From assembly GCA_009377755.1 (NCBI GenBank), contig WHTM01000020.1:22025-86024 (forward strand): DNA of 64,000 nt. Direction: 5' to 3'. Position 1 is the first letter of the stretch. Each line of letters starts with the position of its first letter. This DNA is from Hyphomicrobiales bacterium. GTDB lineage: Bacteria; Pseudomonadota; Alphaproteobacteria; Rhizobiales; Xanthobacteraceae. Position numbers and translations under genes: made by a program. Of the stretch, positions 8,670 to 17,228 are shown one piece after another. A model generated the notes under the pieces. The model was not told where the DNA came from. It made no database searches and saw nothing but the letters and a program-made list of their open reading frames with translations.

Positions 8670-10454
8670 TCAGCGGCGCTCGGCGTCGCGGCCTGCGGTG
8701 CCGGGCATCAGCTCCGCGAAGCGCGTGATTCGCATGATCGGAGCGATGCCCACGACCACGATCAGCAGCGCCGCCAGCGACCCCTCCTCGAAGCTGCCGC
8801 GGGTCGCGAACTGATAGATATACGTGGACAGGGTCTCGACGTTCAGAGGACGCAGCAGCAGGGTGGCCGGCAGCTCCTTGAGGCAGTCGACGAAGATCAG
8901 CAGCGCCGCCCCCCACAACGCCGGGGCGGCCAGCGGCATGTGGACCGTCCGAACCATGTGCCCCGGACCAGCGCCAAGCGAGCGGGCCACATCGTCGAAA
9001 TCCGTCGAAATGCGGGCAAAGCCAGCCTGCGCGAATCCGGTCGCAATCGCCAGGAAGCGGGTGACATAGGCGATGATCACCGCGGCACCGGAGCCGGCGA
9101 CCACGAGTCCGACGCCGATCCCGAACACACTGCGCGTGATCCAGTTGAGTCCGTCGTCGATCAGCACCAGCGGCGACAGCAGCGCGAGCGCCAGGACAGT
9201 TCCAGGGATCGCATAGCCGATTCCGCCGAGCGTAACGCAGGTGGCGATGAACGGATGCGGCACCAGCCGCACCGCCAGCACGGCGCCGAATCCAAGCGCC
9301 AGCGCCAATGCCGTCGCCGCGGCGGCGAACACCACCGTCGACACGGTGTGCCAGATCAGCGCCGGATCGAAGCCGATCAGCAGGCCGCGCATCACGACCT
9401 GGTAGAGCAGGTAACCGAACGGAACGGCGAAGCCGAGCAGAACCGGCATCGCGCAAGCTGCGGCTGCGCCCCAGCCGGCGCGACCGGCCAAGACGACGCG
9501 CGCCGCGATGCGCGAATCCTGCACCGGAGTGGTGAAGCTTTGCCAACGGCGTCCGTAGCGTTCGAGCCAGATCAGCACGCTGACAAGCACCAGCATGACG
9601 CAGGCGATCTGCGCCGCGCCGGGAAGGCTGCCGCGGTTGAGCCAGGTGGTGAAGATCGACAGCGTCAACGTCTGGACGCCGAGGTATTCGCTGGCGCCGA
9701 TGTCGTTGAGCGTCTCCAGGAGAACGAGCGCGACCCCGACCGCCAGGGCCGGGCGGGCCAGCGGCAGCGTGATCTGCCGCGCCAGCGTCCAGGGCCGCGC
9801 GCCGAGCACGCGTGCGGCGTCGCGCATCGACGCCCCTTGCGTCTGCAGCATCGCGCGCGTGGCAAGATAGACGTAAGGATAGAGCACAAAACCCATGACG
9901 AAGATTGCGCCGGGAAGCGAGCGTACGTCAGGGAACCAGTAATCGACCGGCGAGCGCCATCCGACGACGGCCCGCAGCGCGGATTGCACCGGGCCGATCG
10001 CGTCCAGGATGTCGACGTAGACATAGGCGACAATGTAGGTCGGGATCGCCAGCGGCAACGGCAGCAGCCAGGCGAACGTGATACGTCCAGGGAAATCGAA
10101 TGTAGTGACCAGCCAGGCGGTACCGACGCCGATGACCGCGGCAACGACGGCAACGCCTGCGAGCAACCATGCCGTTTGTCGAAGCGCCTCGGGGATCACA
10201 TGCGCGGCGAGGTGCGGCCAGATCTCGGCATCGCCTTGCAACGCGATCCAGATCAGATTGACCAGGGGCGCCACGGCGAGTACGGCGATGCCGACCGCGA
10301 AAGTGACAGCCACGACCTGCGAGGGGGGCCAGCGCCGCAGAGCCAGCGAAGCCCGCTCCCGCTTGTGCGGGGTGTTTTGGTCAAGCAAGATCCCGGTCCC
10401 GACATCACCGGCACGATGCCGGCCGAACGGCTCCGAGGCTATACGATCGGTCAC
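8670..10454 (-). CDS. iron(III) ABC transporter permease (FbpB/AfuB type)
   Basis: A 594-residue permease formed of two fused six-helix halves, as in FbpB/SfuB. Each half has a coupling loop (near MRDAARVLGARPWTLARQITLPLA in the first half, and FDDVARSLGAGPGHMVRTVHMPLA in the second). It would move Fe3+ delivered by the periplasmic binding protein encoded upstream on the same strand. The gap to that gene is 387 bp and holds three hairpins. No FbpC-like ATPase gene follows, so the energising subunit must be encoded elsewhere or the system is incomplete. Confidence 0.88.
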   Translation of the reverse strand: MTDRIASEPFGRHRAGDVGTGILLDQNTPHKRERASLALRRWPPSQVVAVTFAVGIAVLAVAPLVNLIWIALQGDAEIWPHLAAHVIPEALRQTAWLLAGVAVVAAVIGVGTAWLVTTFDFPGRITFAWLLPLPLAIPTYIVAYVYVDILDAIGPVQSALRAVVGWRSPVDYWFPDVRSLPGAIFVMGFVLYPYVYLATRAMLQTQGASMRDAARVLGARPWTLARQITLPLARPALAVGVALVLLETLNDIGASEYLGVQTLTLSIFTTWLNRGSLPGAAQIACVMLVLVSVLIWLERYGRRWQSFTTPVQDSRIAARVVLAGRAGWGAAAACAMPVLLGFAVPFGYLLYQVVMRGLLIGFDPALIWHTVSTVVFAAAATALALALGFGAVLAVRLVPHPFIATCVTLGGIGYAIPGTVLALALLSPLVLIDDGLNWITRSVFGIGVGLVVAGSGAAVIIAYVTRFLAIATGFAQAGFARISTDFDDVARSLGAGPGHMVRTVHMPLAAPALWGAALLIFVDCLKELPATLLLRPLNVETLSTYIYQFATRGSFEEGSLAALLIVVVGIAPIMRITRFAELMPGTAGRDAERR

Positions 10455-10536
10455 GTAGAAGCCTTTATCGCGCGATCAGGCGGCAGGGAGCCCTTCAGCT
10501 CTCTGCAGCCTGGCAGACATGGCGCGTTCATAAAGT

Positions 10537-10775
10537 TGCTAGTGTCGCTAAGATTCGGAAGTTCGCTCCGGAGCGGGCTGCAAACTCAAGCGAACTTCCG
10601 AATCGCGACACCAGTGCCCCGCTTCCGAAGTTCGTGATACATTGCAGCACCCTCCGACACGAACTTCGGAAGCAAAGCGGCACTAGCAAGTCTATGATTC
10701 TAGTGCCGTTTTCGAATCCGAAGTTCGCTAAGAGGGCGCCGCGAGGTCATGCGAACTTCGGAGTCGGGACACCAG
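10537..10775. repeat. three tandem imperfect hairpins of one repeat family
   Basis: Three inverted repeats follow each other: arms 10537-10567/10588-10613, 10610-10635/10658-10685 and 10700-10729/10748-10775. All arms share the core CGAAGTTCG or its variant GGAAGTTCG, with an outer part like CTAGTGCCG or GTGTCGC. They occupy the 387-bp gap (10455-10841) between the iron permease and binding-protein genes. No gene is visible in that gap. In an fbpAB transcript these would be stable stem-loops behind the binding-protein cistron. Confidence 0.85.
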
Positions 10776-10841
10776 CGCAATGTCGGCGCCCTCGTGCCGA
10801 TCACGTAGCAGCGAATCGAAGCCCTCAATTAATGCAAGCCT

Positions 10842-11870
10842 TCAATTGTTGAAGCCAACCTTATCGACCAGGGTCGACGCGGCCTTCTTGTAGCCGGCGA
10901 TCTTCGACAGTGGCACCGGATCGGCCTTGAGCATCCCATAGGAAGCGATGATTGGATTGACGCCGATACCGGCGCGAATCGGATACTCGTAATTAATATC
11001 GGCGTACATGTGCTGCGCCTTTTCGCCGACCAGCCACTCGATCAGCTTCATGGCGTTGGCGTTGTTCGGCGCGTGTTTGGCGAGCACCACGCCGGACAGG
11101 TTCACGTGGGTGCCCCCATCCTTGAACGTTGGCAGGATCACCTTGGTCGCATCGGCCCACGGCTTTTGCGCCGGGCTTTGGGTCATCAGCGCCCAATAAT
11201 AGGTATTGCCGACCCCGAGATCGCATGTGCCGGCGGCCACGTCGCGCGCCGTCTCACGGTCGCCACCTGACGGCTTGCGGCCGAGGTTCGCCTTGAGCCC
11301 GCGCAGCCACTCCTCGGCCTTGGCTTCTCCGTAGTGGGCGATGTAGGCCGCGATCAGCGCGTTGTTGTAGATGTGCTGGCCGGAACGAATGCAGATTTTG
11401 CCCTTCCACTTTGGGTCGGCGAGTTCCTCGTAGGTGAGGGCATTCTGCGGCACCCGGTCCTTCGACGCATAGACGACGCGCGCGCGCATGGAGATGCCGT
11501 ACCAGTGGCCTTCGGCATCGCGGTACTGCGGCGTGACGACCTTATCGAGTGTCGCGGATGTGATCGGCTGGGTGACGCCGGCCTTTACCGCGTCCTCGAG
11601 CCGGCCGATATCAACGGTGAGCAGGACGTCGGCGGGACTGTTGGCGCCTTCCGCCTTGATCCGCTGTTCGAGACCGGAACTCGCGGAGATCACGTTGACG
11701 CGGACGCCGGTGTCCTTGGCGAAGGCGTCGAACAGCGGCTGGATCAGTTTTGTTTCGCGATAGGTATAGACGTTGACCTCGCTCGGCTGAGCAAGGGAGG
11801 CGATCGGAGCGACCGCCGTCACAGCCGCAGCCAGGGCGATGCGCACGGTAGGTCCAGCGTTGATGGGCAT
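10842..11870 (-). CDS. Fe(3+) ABC transporter substrate-binding protein (FbpA/FutA type)
   Basis: A 342-residue periplasmic iron-binding protein. A signal peptide covers about residues 1-28 (cleavage near SLAQ-PSEV). The mature start VNVYTYRETKLIQPLFDAF is the family opening, and the C-terminal GNTYYWAL holds the tandem tyrosines used for Fe3+ binding; further Tyr residues occur in DINYEYP. The open frame extends 43 codons upstream, but MPINAGPTVRIALAAAV gives the natural signal peptide, so I use that start. An Irr/ICE-like motif lies about 150 bp upstream. Confidence 0.9.
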   Translation of the reverse strand: MPINAGPTVRIALAAAVTAVAPIASLAQPSEVNVYTYRETKLIQPLFDAFAKDTGVRVNVISASSGLEQRIKAEGANSPADVLLTVDIGRLEDAVKAGVTQPITSATLDKVVTPQYRDAEGHWYGISMRARVVYASKDRVPQNALTYEELADPKWKGKICIRSGQHIYNNALIAAYIAHYGEAKAEEWLRGLKANLGRKPSGGDRETARDVAAGTCDLGVGNTYYWALMTQSPAQKPWADATKVILPTFKDGGTHVNLSGVVLAKHAPNNANAMKLIEWLVGEKAQHMYADINYEYPIRAGIGVNPIIASYGMLKADPVPLSKIAGYKKAASTLVDKVGFNN

Positions 11871-12011
11871 TGCTTCGATCCTTTTCGCGCCGATGGTTGC
11901 CAGCATTGAAGCATGGCAAGGGCTTCGCTCGCGCCCGGCAGCCTTTTCAGGTCCACTTGTTTGGCCTTGCCCGCCGCTGCGGTCAATAAATTTCAACAAT
12001 AAAATCAGCTA

Positions 12012-12034
12012 CTTAGAATGGTTCCAGACTGGAA
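12012..12034. promoter_or_regulatory. possible iron-control element (Irr/ICE-like) upstream of the iron transporter
   Basis: CTTAGAATGGTTCCAGA (12012-12028) resembles the rhizobial ICE pattern TTTAGAA-N3-TTCTAAA at 11 of 14 fixed positions. It overlaps a perfect 13-bp palindrome TTCCAGACTGGAA (12022-12034). It sits in AT-richer DNA between the DUF1194 stop and the binding-protein start. Iron control is inferred from the motif and the neighbouring gene only. Confidence 0.35.
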
Positions 12035-12118
12035 TGAATAAAAATTGGCCATCGACATTTTGATTCCTCATGCGGAAACACGTCGGCCGCGAGGACGGCG
12101 GCTGGTTTCAAGAACACG

Positions 12119-12880
12119 TTACCGCGCCTTGCCGGCGCGCATTGTGAGGGTGGCCCGACTCGGCGGCGCAGTCCGCGCGATCTCGGCCACCAGTTTGCTG
12201 GTCAGCGCGCGGCCAAACGACTTGAAGTCCTCCGCGACCATCACAAAGGCGCCAGGTCCGCCGATGACGTGTTCGCGGTAGTACTGAGCGAGTCCGCCGC
12301 GCGGATTGGTGTGTTCAGGATTCCAGGGGATCGGGCGTTCGCTCAGGATCACCAGACCGTTGATGGTGATGCCTTTGGCGACTGCGTCGTTGCGTGCCAG
12401 ATCGACATCGCGGCCGGCGTTGTTGGTTCCGTCTCCCGAGATATCGATGACGCGGCGGCCAGCATCATAGCTGCTCCGCCCCAACTGCTGGACGGCAAAA
12501 TCGATACCGCCGCTGATCGATGTGCGGTCGGCGAACGACCGCGGCGCTTCCTGTATACGATCGCCGAAGGCGCGGGCGGATGCGGCGTCGCCGATCACCG
12601 TCCAGTCGACCACCAGCTTGTGCGCGCCAAATCCGGACCATTCGACGAAGCTCACCGCGATGCGGCCGTGCGGCCCGGAGCGGATGGCCTCGACCACACG
12701 CGGATCCGACATGGCCGTGGCGTAGCCTTCGCGCTGCAGCTGGAATTTCTGGTAGTCGACGCTGCGCGACACGTCGGCGGCGAGCACGAGCAGCAAGTCG
12801 GTAGCCTCTGTCGCAATGGCGACGCCGCCGAGGCTGATCAGAGCGGTGAAGGCAGCAACGAGAAGCTTGGTCCAAATCAT
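12119..12880 (-). CDS. DUF1194 domain-containing exported protein (vWA-like)
   Basis: A 253-residue protein with an N-terminal signal peptide (about 1-24). It opens with LLLVLAADVSRSVDYQKFQLQ, which carries a MIDAS-like DxSxS metal site as in von Willebrand A domains, and the middle has RVIDISGDGTNNAGRDVDLAR. This is the DUF1194 family, of unknown role, found in Rhizobiales. It is probably periplasmic or surface-associated. It lies 59 bp downstream of the histidine kinase on the same strand and could be co-transcribed with it. Confidence 0.85.
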   Translation of the reverse strand: MIWTKLLVAAFTALISLGGVAIATEATDLLLVLAADVSRSVDYQKFQLQREGYATAMSDPRVVEAIRSGPHGRIAVSFVEWSGFGAHKLVVDWTVIGDAASARAFGDRIQEAPRSFADRTSISGGIDFAVQQLGRSSYDAGRRVIDISGDGTNNAGRDVDLARNDAVAKGITINGLVILSERPIPWNPEHTNPRGGLAQYYREHVIGGPGAFVMVAEDFKSFGRALTSKLVAEIARTAPPSRATLTMRAGKAR

Positions 12881-12939
12881 GGCCGAACCCGGAGAACGGG
12901 ATCCCCTGAGGCGCCGGCGCGCCCCAGGGCGGCACTATA

Positions 12940-15858
12940 TCATCGCCCAGGCGCCCGGGTGGTCGGAAACGCAACTTCTACCAGGGTTCCCGAGTTGACG
13001 TTGCTTTTGATGGCGAAATTGGCTCGGTTCGCCTCTGCCAACGCCTTGGTCAGCGGCAGGCCGAGGCCGGTTCCGCCGGATCCGCCGCGCGCGGAGGTCT
13101 CGATCTGGCGGAACGGTTCGAGCGCGGTTTCGATCTCCTTCTCGCTCATGCCGATACCGGTGTCGCGCACGCGCAGCACCGCCTCGCCGCGCTCGGTCAA
13201 GGCGGTGGAGACGATCACCTGACCGCCGGCGGCGGTGAACTTGATCGAATTCGAGAGCAGATTGAGAAGAATCTGACGCACCGAGCGGGCGTCGGAGACG
13301 ATCGCTGGCAGTCCAGCCGCCAGCGACGTGCGGATGATGACTCGGCCGCGGTTCGCCAACGGCTGCATCAGGGCGACGCATTGTTGCGTCAGCTCGTTCA
13401 GATTGACGTTGGAGAAGGTGAGTTCAAGTTTGCCCGCCTCGATCTTAGAGAGATCAAGCAGGTCGTTGAGCAGCGAGACCAGATGCTCGCCGGAGGCGTG
13501 GATATCCTTCACGTAGGCGCGGTAGCGTTCGTTGTCGATCGATCCCAGGCGCTCCTCCATCATCACCTCGGAAAACCCGATGATGGCATTGAGCGGGGTT
13601 CGGATCTCGTGGCTGATTTTCGCGAGGAAATCCGATTTCGTACGCGATGCCTGCTCGGCCTGGTGCTTGGCACTGAGCAAATCCTCTTCGGCACGTTTCC
13701 ACAGGCTGATGTCGCGGAACACCGCGCAGAAAGTTGGTTTGTCCGCCGCGATCCGGCCGAGCGTCATGTGCAGCGCGATGCTGCCGGCACCGTGCGCACG
13801 GCCGTTCACCTCGCGCCCCGCGTGATGCGCATCGGCATCGCCCGCCAGCGCATCGAAATCGTCGGCGGCCGCGGCCTGGCCGTCGGATGCCAGCAGCTCG
13901 GTGAACGGCTGTCCCTCGATCGCCTTGGACTCGCAGCCGAACAATGCCTGGGCACCGTGACTGAGGCGGATGATATTGCCCGCGCCGTCGATGATAGCGA
14001 CGCCGTCAGTCGCAAGATCGACGATCGAGCGCAGTTCGCAAATCTGCCGGCGCGCCCGCCGCACATCGACGCCGTCGGTTGTCTGTTCCGACCCAGCCGG
14101 CACGATGGCGAGCGCGTGCGCCCGCTCGCCTTCCCAGATGATCGAGAACAACCGGCTTTCGCCTAGTCCGCTGCCGGCGCCGGTGGTCAGCGTCAGGCTC
14201 CTAGCGTCGTCGCGGATCTCGGTGACGCCGGATTCGACGAACAGACGATCGAGGCCGCCGGACGCGGTGAACGCCTCCAGGCTGGCCTCGCCGCTCCACT
14301 TGAGGAATGCGCGGTTGGCGTAGATCGGCGTGTTGATCTGGTAGACGAGCACGCCGACCGGGAGGCGATCCATCAATTCGCGGGCGCTGCCGCTGGCTCG
14401 GACCGGCTCTGGTGACAGGTCATCTGCCGCCGCGGCTGGCGGTGCTTCCATTGCTGGCGCCGGTTCTTCCGCCCGTGCGTCTGTGTCGCGTAACTCCGTT
14501 GGGGGACTGGAAGCAGCGTCCGGCTGATCGCCCTTGAGGCGGGCGTTGAGCTGACGGGCCAGCTCACTGAAGGCGGTTCGCTCCACAGGACTCAATGCCG
14601 GTGTTTTCGCCTCGGCGACGGGCGTGGAGCGGAGCGGGACGATGTTCTGCGGCTGTGTTCCTTCCGGGGACGGCGCGGCTTCGGAAGGCCGCGTGATCCC
14701 CCCAACCGCCGGCTTTGAATCCGGGTGATCAGGTGCCATGACCCGTGCCACGTCACGGCACACGCCGAAGCCGCGATAACCCAGATACGTTCGCTCGCGG
14801 TCAAACGTCGGAAGTCCGGACAATTCCACCGTCAGCCGCTCATCGGTCCCGGCGACCGGCCACATGACGGTGATGCCGCTCCAGGTTTCACGCGAATCGA
14901 CGGCGCGGGAGACGTGCTCGTCCGGATCGAGTTTGAGCTTGGCGGCAATGTCGATCCAGGGCTGTCCCAGGACGGCCGCGCTTTCCGGGCCGACCAATGC
15001 GGCGAACGCGTCGGATGCGACGGTGAAACGACCGTCCTGATCCATCTGCCACACAAACCGCAAGGGGCGCCGCTCGGCGGGCTTTTCCGGCGTCGCGGAA
15101 GGCGGTGCGGCCGGCGCCGCCGCGGGCGTGACGTCACTTGCTTCGACCGGAGCACTGGGCTGGCAGGAAGGCTTGTTCAGCTTGGGCCCGGGCGTGCCGG
15201 GCTCGGCGGGTGCTTCCGAGAATGTGGTGAGCAGCATGACGGCGCCGTCACGCCCGATCCGGTCGAGGGACAGAACGCCGAGCGGCGTGCGGCCCTCGGC
15301 GTGACCCTTGGCGAGCGCCTCCTGGCCGAGCGCGCCCGCCCCGAGGGACGCGAGCGTGGTCAGGTCGCCCATCGCGTCGTCGGCAGCGGCTGTGGCGTGC
15401 ATCAGGCTGCCGTCCGGGGCGAAGGCGGCGACCGGCGCATCGGTGTCGGCGAGCAGTCGCCGCACCCGCTCATCGAGCGGCATTGCCGGTCCGCCCGGCT
15501 CGGTGGCGACAGCGAGAATGGCAGGGGTGGAGTCGGCGAGGGTCAGGCGTGAGCAGAGACACATCGGCCGGCGTTCGCAGCCGTCAACCACCCACTCCAA
15601 GGCCGCGAGGCGCGGCGAGCCGTTCAACGGCAATGTCTCGGCGAGGTGGGCGATCTGGTCGGCTGCTGGGTGGCCGTCAAGCCGCCGGCTGGCGAGGCCC
15701 GCCGGTGAGCTGGCCCCGAAAAGGTCCGCCCCCGGCGCGTTCGTCCACAGGATGAGACGGCCATCCGGACGCCACAGCCAGGCCGGGACCGCGCCGGTCG
15801 CGTGGCCGGCGAGCCGCGTGTCGCGCAAATCGGCGAACGGGAACAGGGACTCGGCCAT
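12940..15858 (-). CDS. PAS-domain sensor histidine kinase, PdhS/PleC-like
   Basis: A 972-residue kinase with no evident transmembrane helix. The C-terminal 224 residues hold a HisKA domain with H-box SHEIRTPLNAIIGFSEVM (phospho-acceptor His about 750). The ATPase boxes follow: LLNLLSNSIKF (N), DTGIGM (G1), RGGSGGTGLGLPL (G2). Upstream are PAS-like segments around residues 505-600 and 615-735, and a further one near 275-370. A Pro/Ala-rich linker lies between about 220 and 270. The H-box and following block closely resemble the PdhS/DivJ/PleC cell-cycle kinases of Rhizobiales that act on DivK. That orthology is an inference from remembered family sequence. No response regulator is adjacent. 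Confidence 0.82.
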   Translation of the reverse strand: MAESLFPFADLRDTRLAGHATGAVPAWLWRPDGRLILWTNAPGADLFGASSPAGLASRRLDGHPAADQIAHLAETLPLNGSPRLAALEWVVDGCERRPMCLCSRLTLADSTPAILAVATEPGGPAMPLDERVRRLLADTDAPVAAFAPDGSLMHATAAADDAMGDLTTLASLGAGALGQEALAKGHAEGRTPLGVLSLDRIGRDGAVMLLTTFSEAPAEPGTPGPKLNKPSCQPSAPVEASDVTPAAAPAAPPSATPEKPAERRPLRFVWQMDQDGRFTVASDAFAALVGPESAAVLGQPWIDIAAKLKLDPDEHVSRAVDSRETWSGITVMWPVAGTDERLTVELSGLPTFDRERTYLGYRGFGVCRDVARVMAPDHPDSKPAVGGITRPSEAAPSPEGTQPQNIVPLRSTPVAEAKTPALSPVERTAFSELARQLNARLKGDQPDAASSPPTELRDTDARAEEPAPAMEAPPAAAADDLSPEPVRASGSARELMDRLPVGVLVYQINTPIYANRAFLKWSGEASLEAFTASGGLDRLFVESGVTEIRDDARSLTLTTGAGSGLGESRLFSIIWEGERAHALAIVPAGSEQTTDGVDVRRARRQICELRSIVDLATDGVAIIDGAGNIIRLSHGAQALFGCESKAIEGQPFTELLASDGQAAAADDFDALAGDADAHHAGREVNGRAHGAGSIALHMTLGRIAADKPTFCAVFRDISLWKRAEEDLLSAKHQAEQASRTKSDFLAKISHEIRTPLNAIIGFSEVMMEERLGSIDNERYRAYVKDIHASGEHLVSLLNDLLDLSKIEAGKLELTFSNVNLNELTQQCVALMQPLANRGRVIIRTSLAAGLPAIVSDARSVRQILLNLLSNSIKFTAAGGQVIVSTALTERGEAVLRVRDTGIGMSEKEIETALEPFRQIETSARGGSGGTGLGLPLTKALAEANRANFAIKSNVNSGTLVEVAFPTTRAPGR

Positions 15859-16342
15859 GGGCTCCGCAGACAGTAGGGACGCGGCAGGGACGATCTTGCC
15901 GAAGGGCAGGACACTTCCCCCCTTAAGAAAATCTTAGCCATAGTCGCGGCACGGCGTCCACGCCGAGTGGCCGTTTGTCCTCGTGACTGTTCGGTAAGCT
16001 TAACGCGGCCAAGACGACCCACCCAAGCCGCGGCCAAGGCCAAAGCGGTTAAGCCGCAGTCTTGGGACGTGCACTCCTCAAAACTGGCGTGGCCTAAACA
16101 GCGCCAATCCTCAGTGTGGCCTGGCCATTGGGCGAGCGGTTGTACAGCCGGTATCGCGAGTGCAATTGTGCCATGCAATATTTCTATTGCAATGCATCAT
16201 AATATCGACATATTAAGGAACAGCAGGATGCCGTAGTGAGGTGAGTCAAGTCGCATGTTCCCCTACAGCATCCTTTGCGCCCTCCCAGGCTTGGCCAGGA
16301 TTGGCGCCGGACAGAGGTTCCAGCAAAAAGGATACATGTGTC
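15859..16342. other. divergent intergenic region between kinase and phasin genes
   Basis: This 484-bp gap separates the minus-strand kinase from the plus-strand phasin. I see no gene in it. The part near the kinase is GC-rich with short TTAAC-containing words. The part near the phasin (16160-16220) is AT-rich and holds an inverted repeat listed separately, so it probably contains the phasin promoter. Confidence 0.5.
16174..16191. promoter_or_regulatory. inverted repeat upstream of phasin, possible PhaR operator
   Basis: TGCAATA-TTTC-TATTGCA is a perfect 7-bp inverted repeat, followed closely by another ATGCAT word. It is 150 bp upstream of the phasin start. PhaR repressors of PHB-accumulating alphaproteobacteria bind TGC-rich inverted sites at phasin promoters, so an operator role is plausible but untested here. 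Confidence 0.4.
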
Positions 16343-16834
16343 ATGGCTGAGGCCACTGCAACAACAAAGGCTAAGGCGAAGCCTGCGCCGGGGGTTTTCG
16401 AGACCCCCAAGTTCGAGCTGCCAAGCTTCGAAATGCCGAAGATCGACATGCCGGTCGCTTTTCGCGAGATTGCCGAGAAGGGCATTGCTCAGGCGAAAGA
16501 GACCTACGAGAAGATGAAGGCCGCCGCCGAGGAATCGACTGCGGTGCTCGAGGATACGTACGCGAGCGCAACCAAGGGCGTCACCGCCTACAACCTGAAG
16601 CTCATCGAGTGCGCGCGCGCCAACACCAACGCCGCGTTCGATTTCGCCGGGCAATTTCTCGCCGCGAAATCGCTGTCGGAGGCGGTCGAGCTCTCGAGCT
16701 TCCACGCCCGCAAGCAGTTCGAGGCGATGGCCGCGCAAGGCAAGGAACTGACGGCGTTGGCACAAAAGGCTGCCGCCGACGCGTCGGAGCCGATCAAGAC
16801 CGGCGTCAGCAGCGCCCTCGGCAGGGTTGTCTGA
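16343..16834 (+). CDS. phasin (polyhydroxyalkanoate granule-associated protein)
   Basis: A 163-residue phasin_2-type protein. A Pro-rich N-terminal stretch with PKFELPSFEMPK repeats precedes the conserved AKETYEKMKAAAEESTAVLEDTY block. A long amphipathic helical region ending in ALAQKAAADASEPIKTGV follows. Such proteins coat PHB granules in the cytoplasm and control their number and size. The start is the ATG at 16343, after AAAAAGGATAC; an upstream in-frame ATG at 16241 would add non-phasin sequence. No phaC, phaP or phaR lies in the window. Confidence 0.9.
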   Translation: MAEATATTKAKAKPAPGVFETPKFELPSFEMPKIDMPVAFREIAEKGIAQAKETYEKMKAAAEESTAVLEDTYASATKGVTAYNLKLIECARANTNAAFDFAGQFLAAKSLSEAVELSSFHARKQFEAMAAQGKELTALAQKAAADASEPIKTGVSSALGRVV

Positions 16835-16929
16835 CCGCTGCACGACCTGGATCTGCTTGAGTGACGACGCTCGGGTGGGCAAGCCCGGGCCGATATCATG
16901 CCGTGCCCGCAGCAGGCGGCGGTTTCAAT

Positions 16930-17219
16930 ATTGCCTTTCGGGCGTCTGCACGATTACCTTTCGGGCGTCTGCACGCGCAGGCCGTCGAGTCCCTCGACGA
17001 GTTCGAGCACGTCCTCCTCGTCGTCGGTACGTTCGGACAGCATCTCCCACCACTCTCCGTCGATATAGACGTGGCAGGTCGCGCACGCGCAAGCGCCGCC
17101 GCGTGATGCGAGGATGCCGGGAACGTCTTCGCAATCGTGGTCTCCATCACGGTCACGCCGATTTCGGCGTCGACAGTGATGGATTCACCGTTGATGTCGG
17201 TGAACGTGATCTTCGGCAT
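16930..17219 (-). pseudogene. [2Fe-2S] ferredoxin, decayed
   Basis: The N-terminus (MPKITFTDINGESITVDAEIG to METTIA) is that of a terpredoxin/adrenodoxin-type ferredoxin. After METTIAK the frame is lost; the family sequence continues in another minus frame as DVPGILASRGGACACATCHVYI and ends GLRVQTPER. The first ligand Cys is Arg (SRGGACACATC), and the segment with the fourth ligand Cys, which should lie between EEDVLEL and VEGLDGL, is deleted. A 23-bp tandem duplication (16930-16952 and 16953-16975, one mismatch) covers the C-terminus and creates the stop. With two of four cluster ligands gone it cannot be a functional ferredoxin. It lies 9 bp downstream of the GST gene. Confidence 0.85.
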
Positions 17220-17228
17220 CAGGCCGTG

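Noticed and set aside
8349..10637. 762-codon plus-strand frame
   Set aside because: It is antisense to the AsmA-family and iron permease genes, is rich in Arg, Gln and Asp as expected of a GC-rich shadow frame, and has no domain.
14725..15552. 275-codon plus-strand frame
   Set aside because: It is antisense to the histidine kinase and has no recognisable features.
15900..16060. CtrA binding sites upstream of the histidine kinase
   Set aside because: Several TTAAC-like half sites occur, but none forms the full TTAA-N7-TTAAC spacing.
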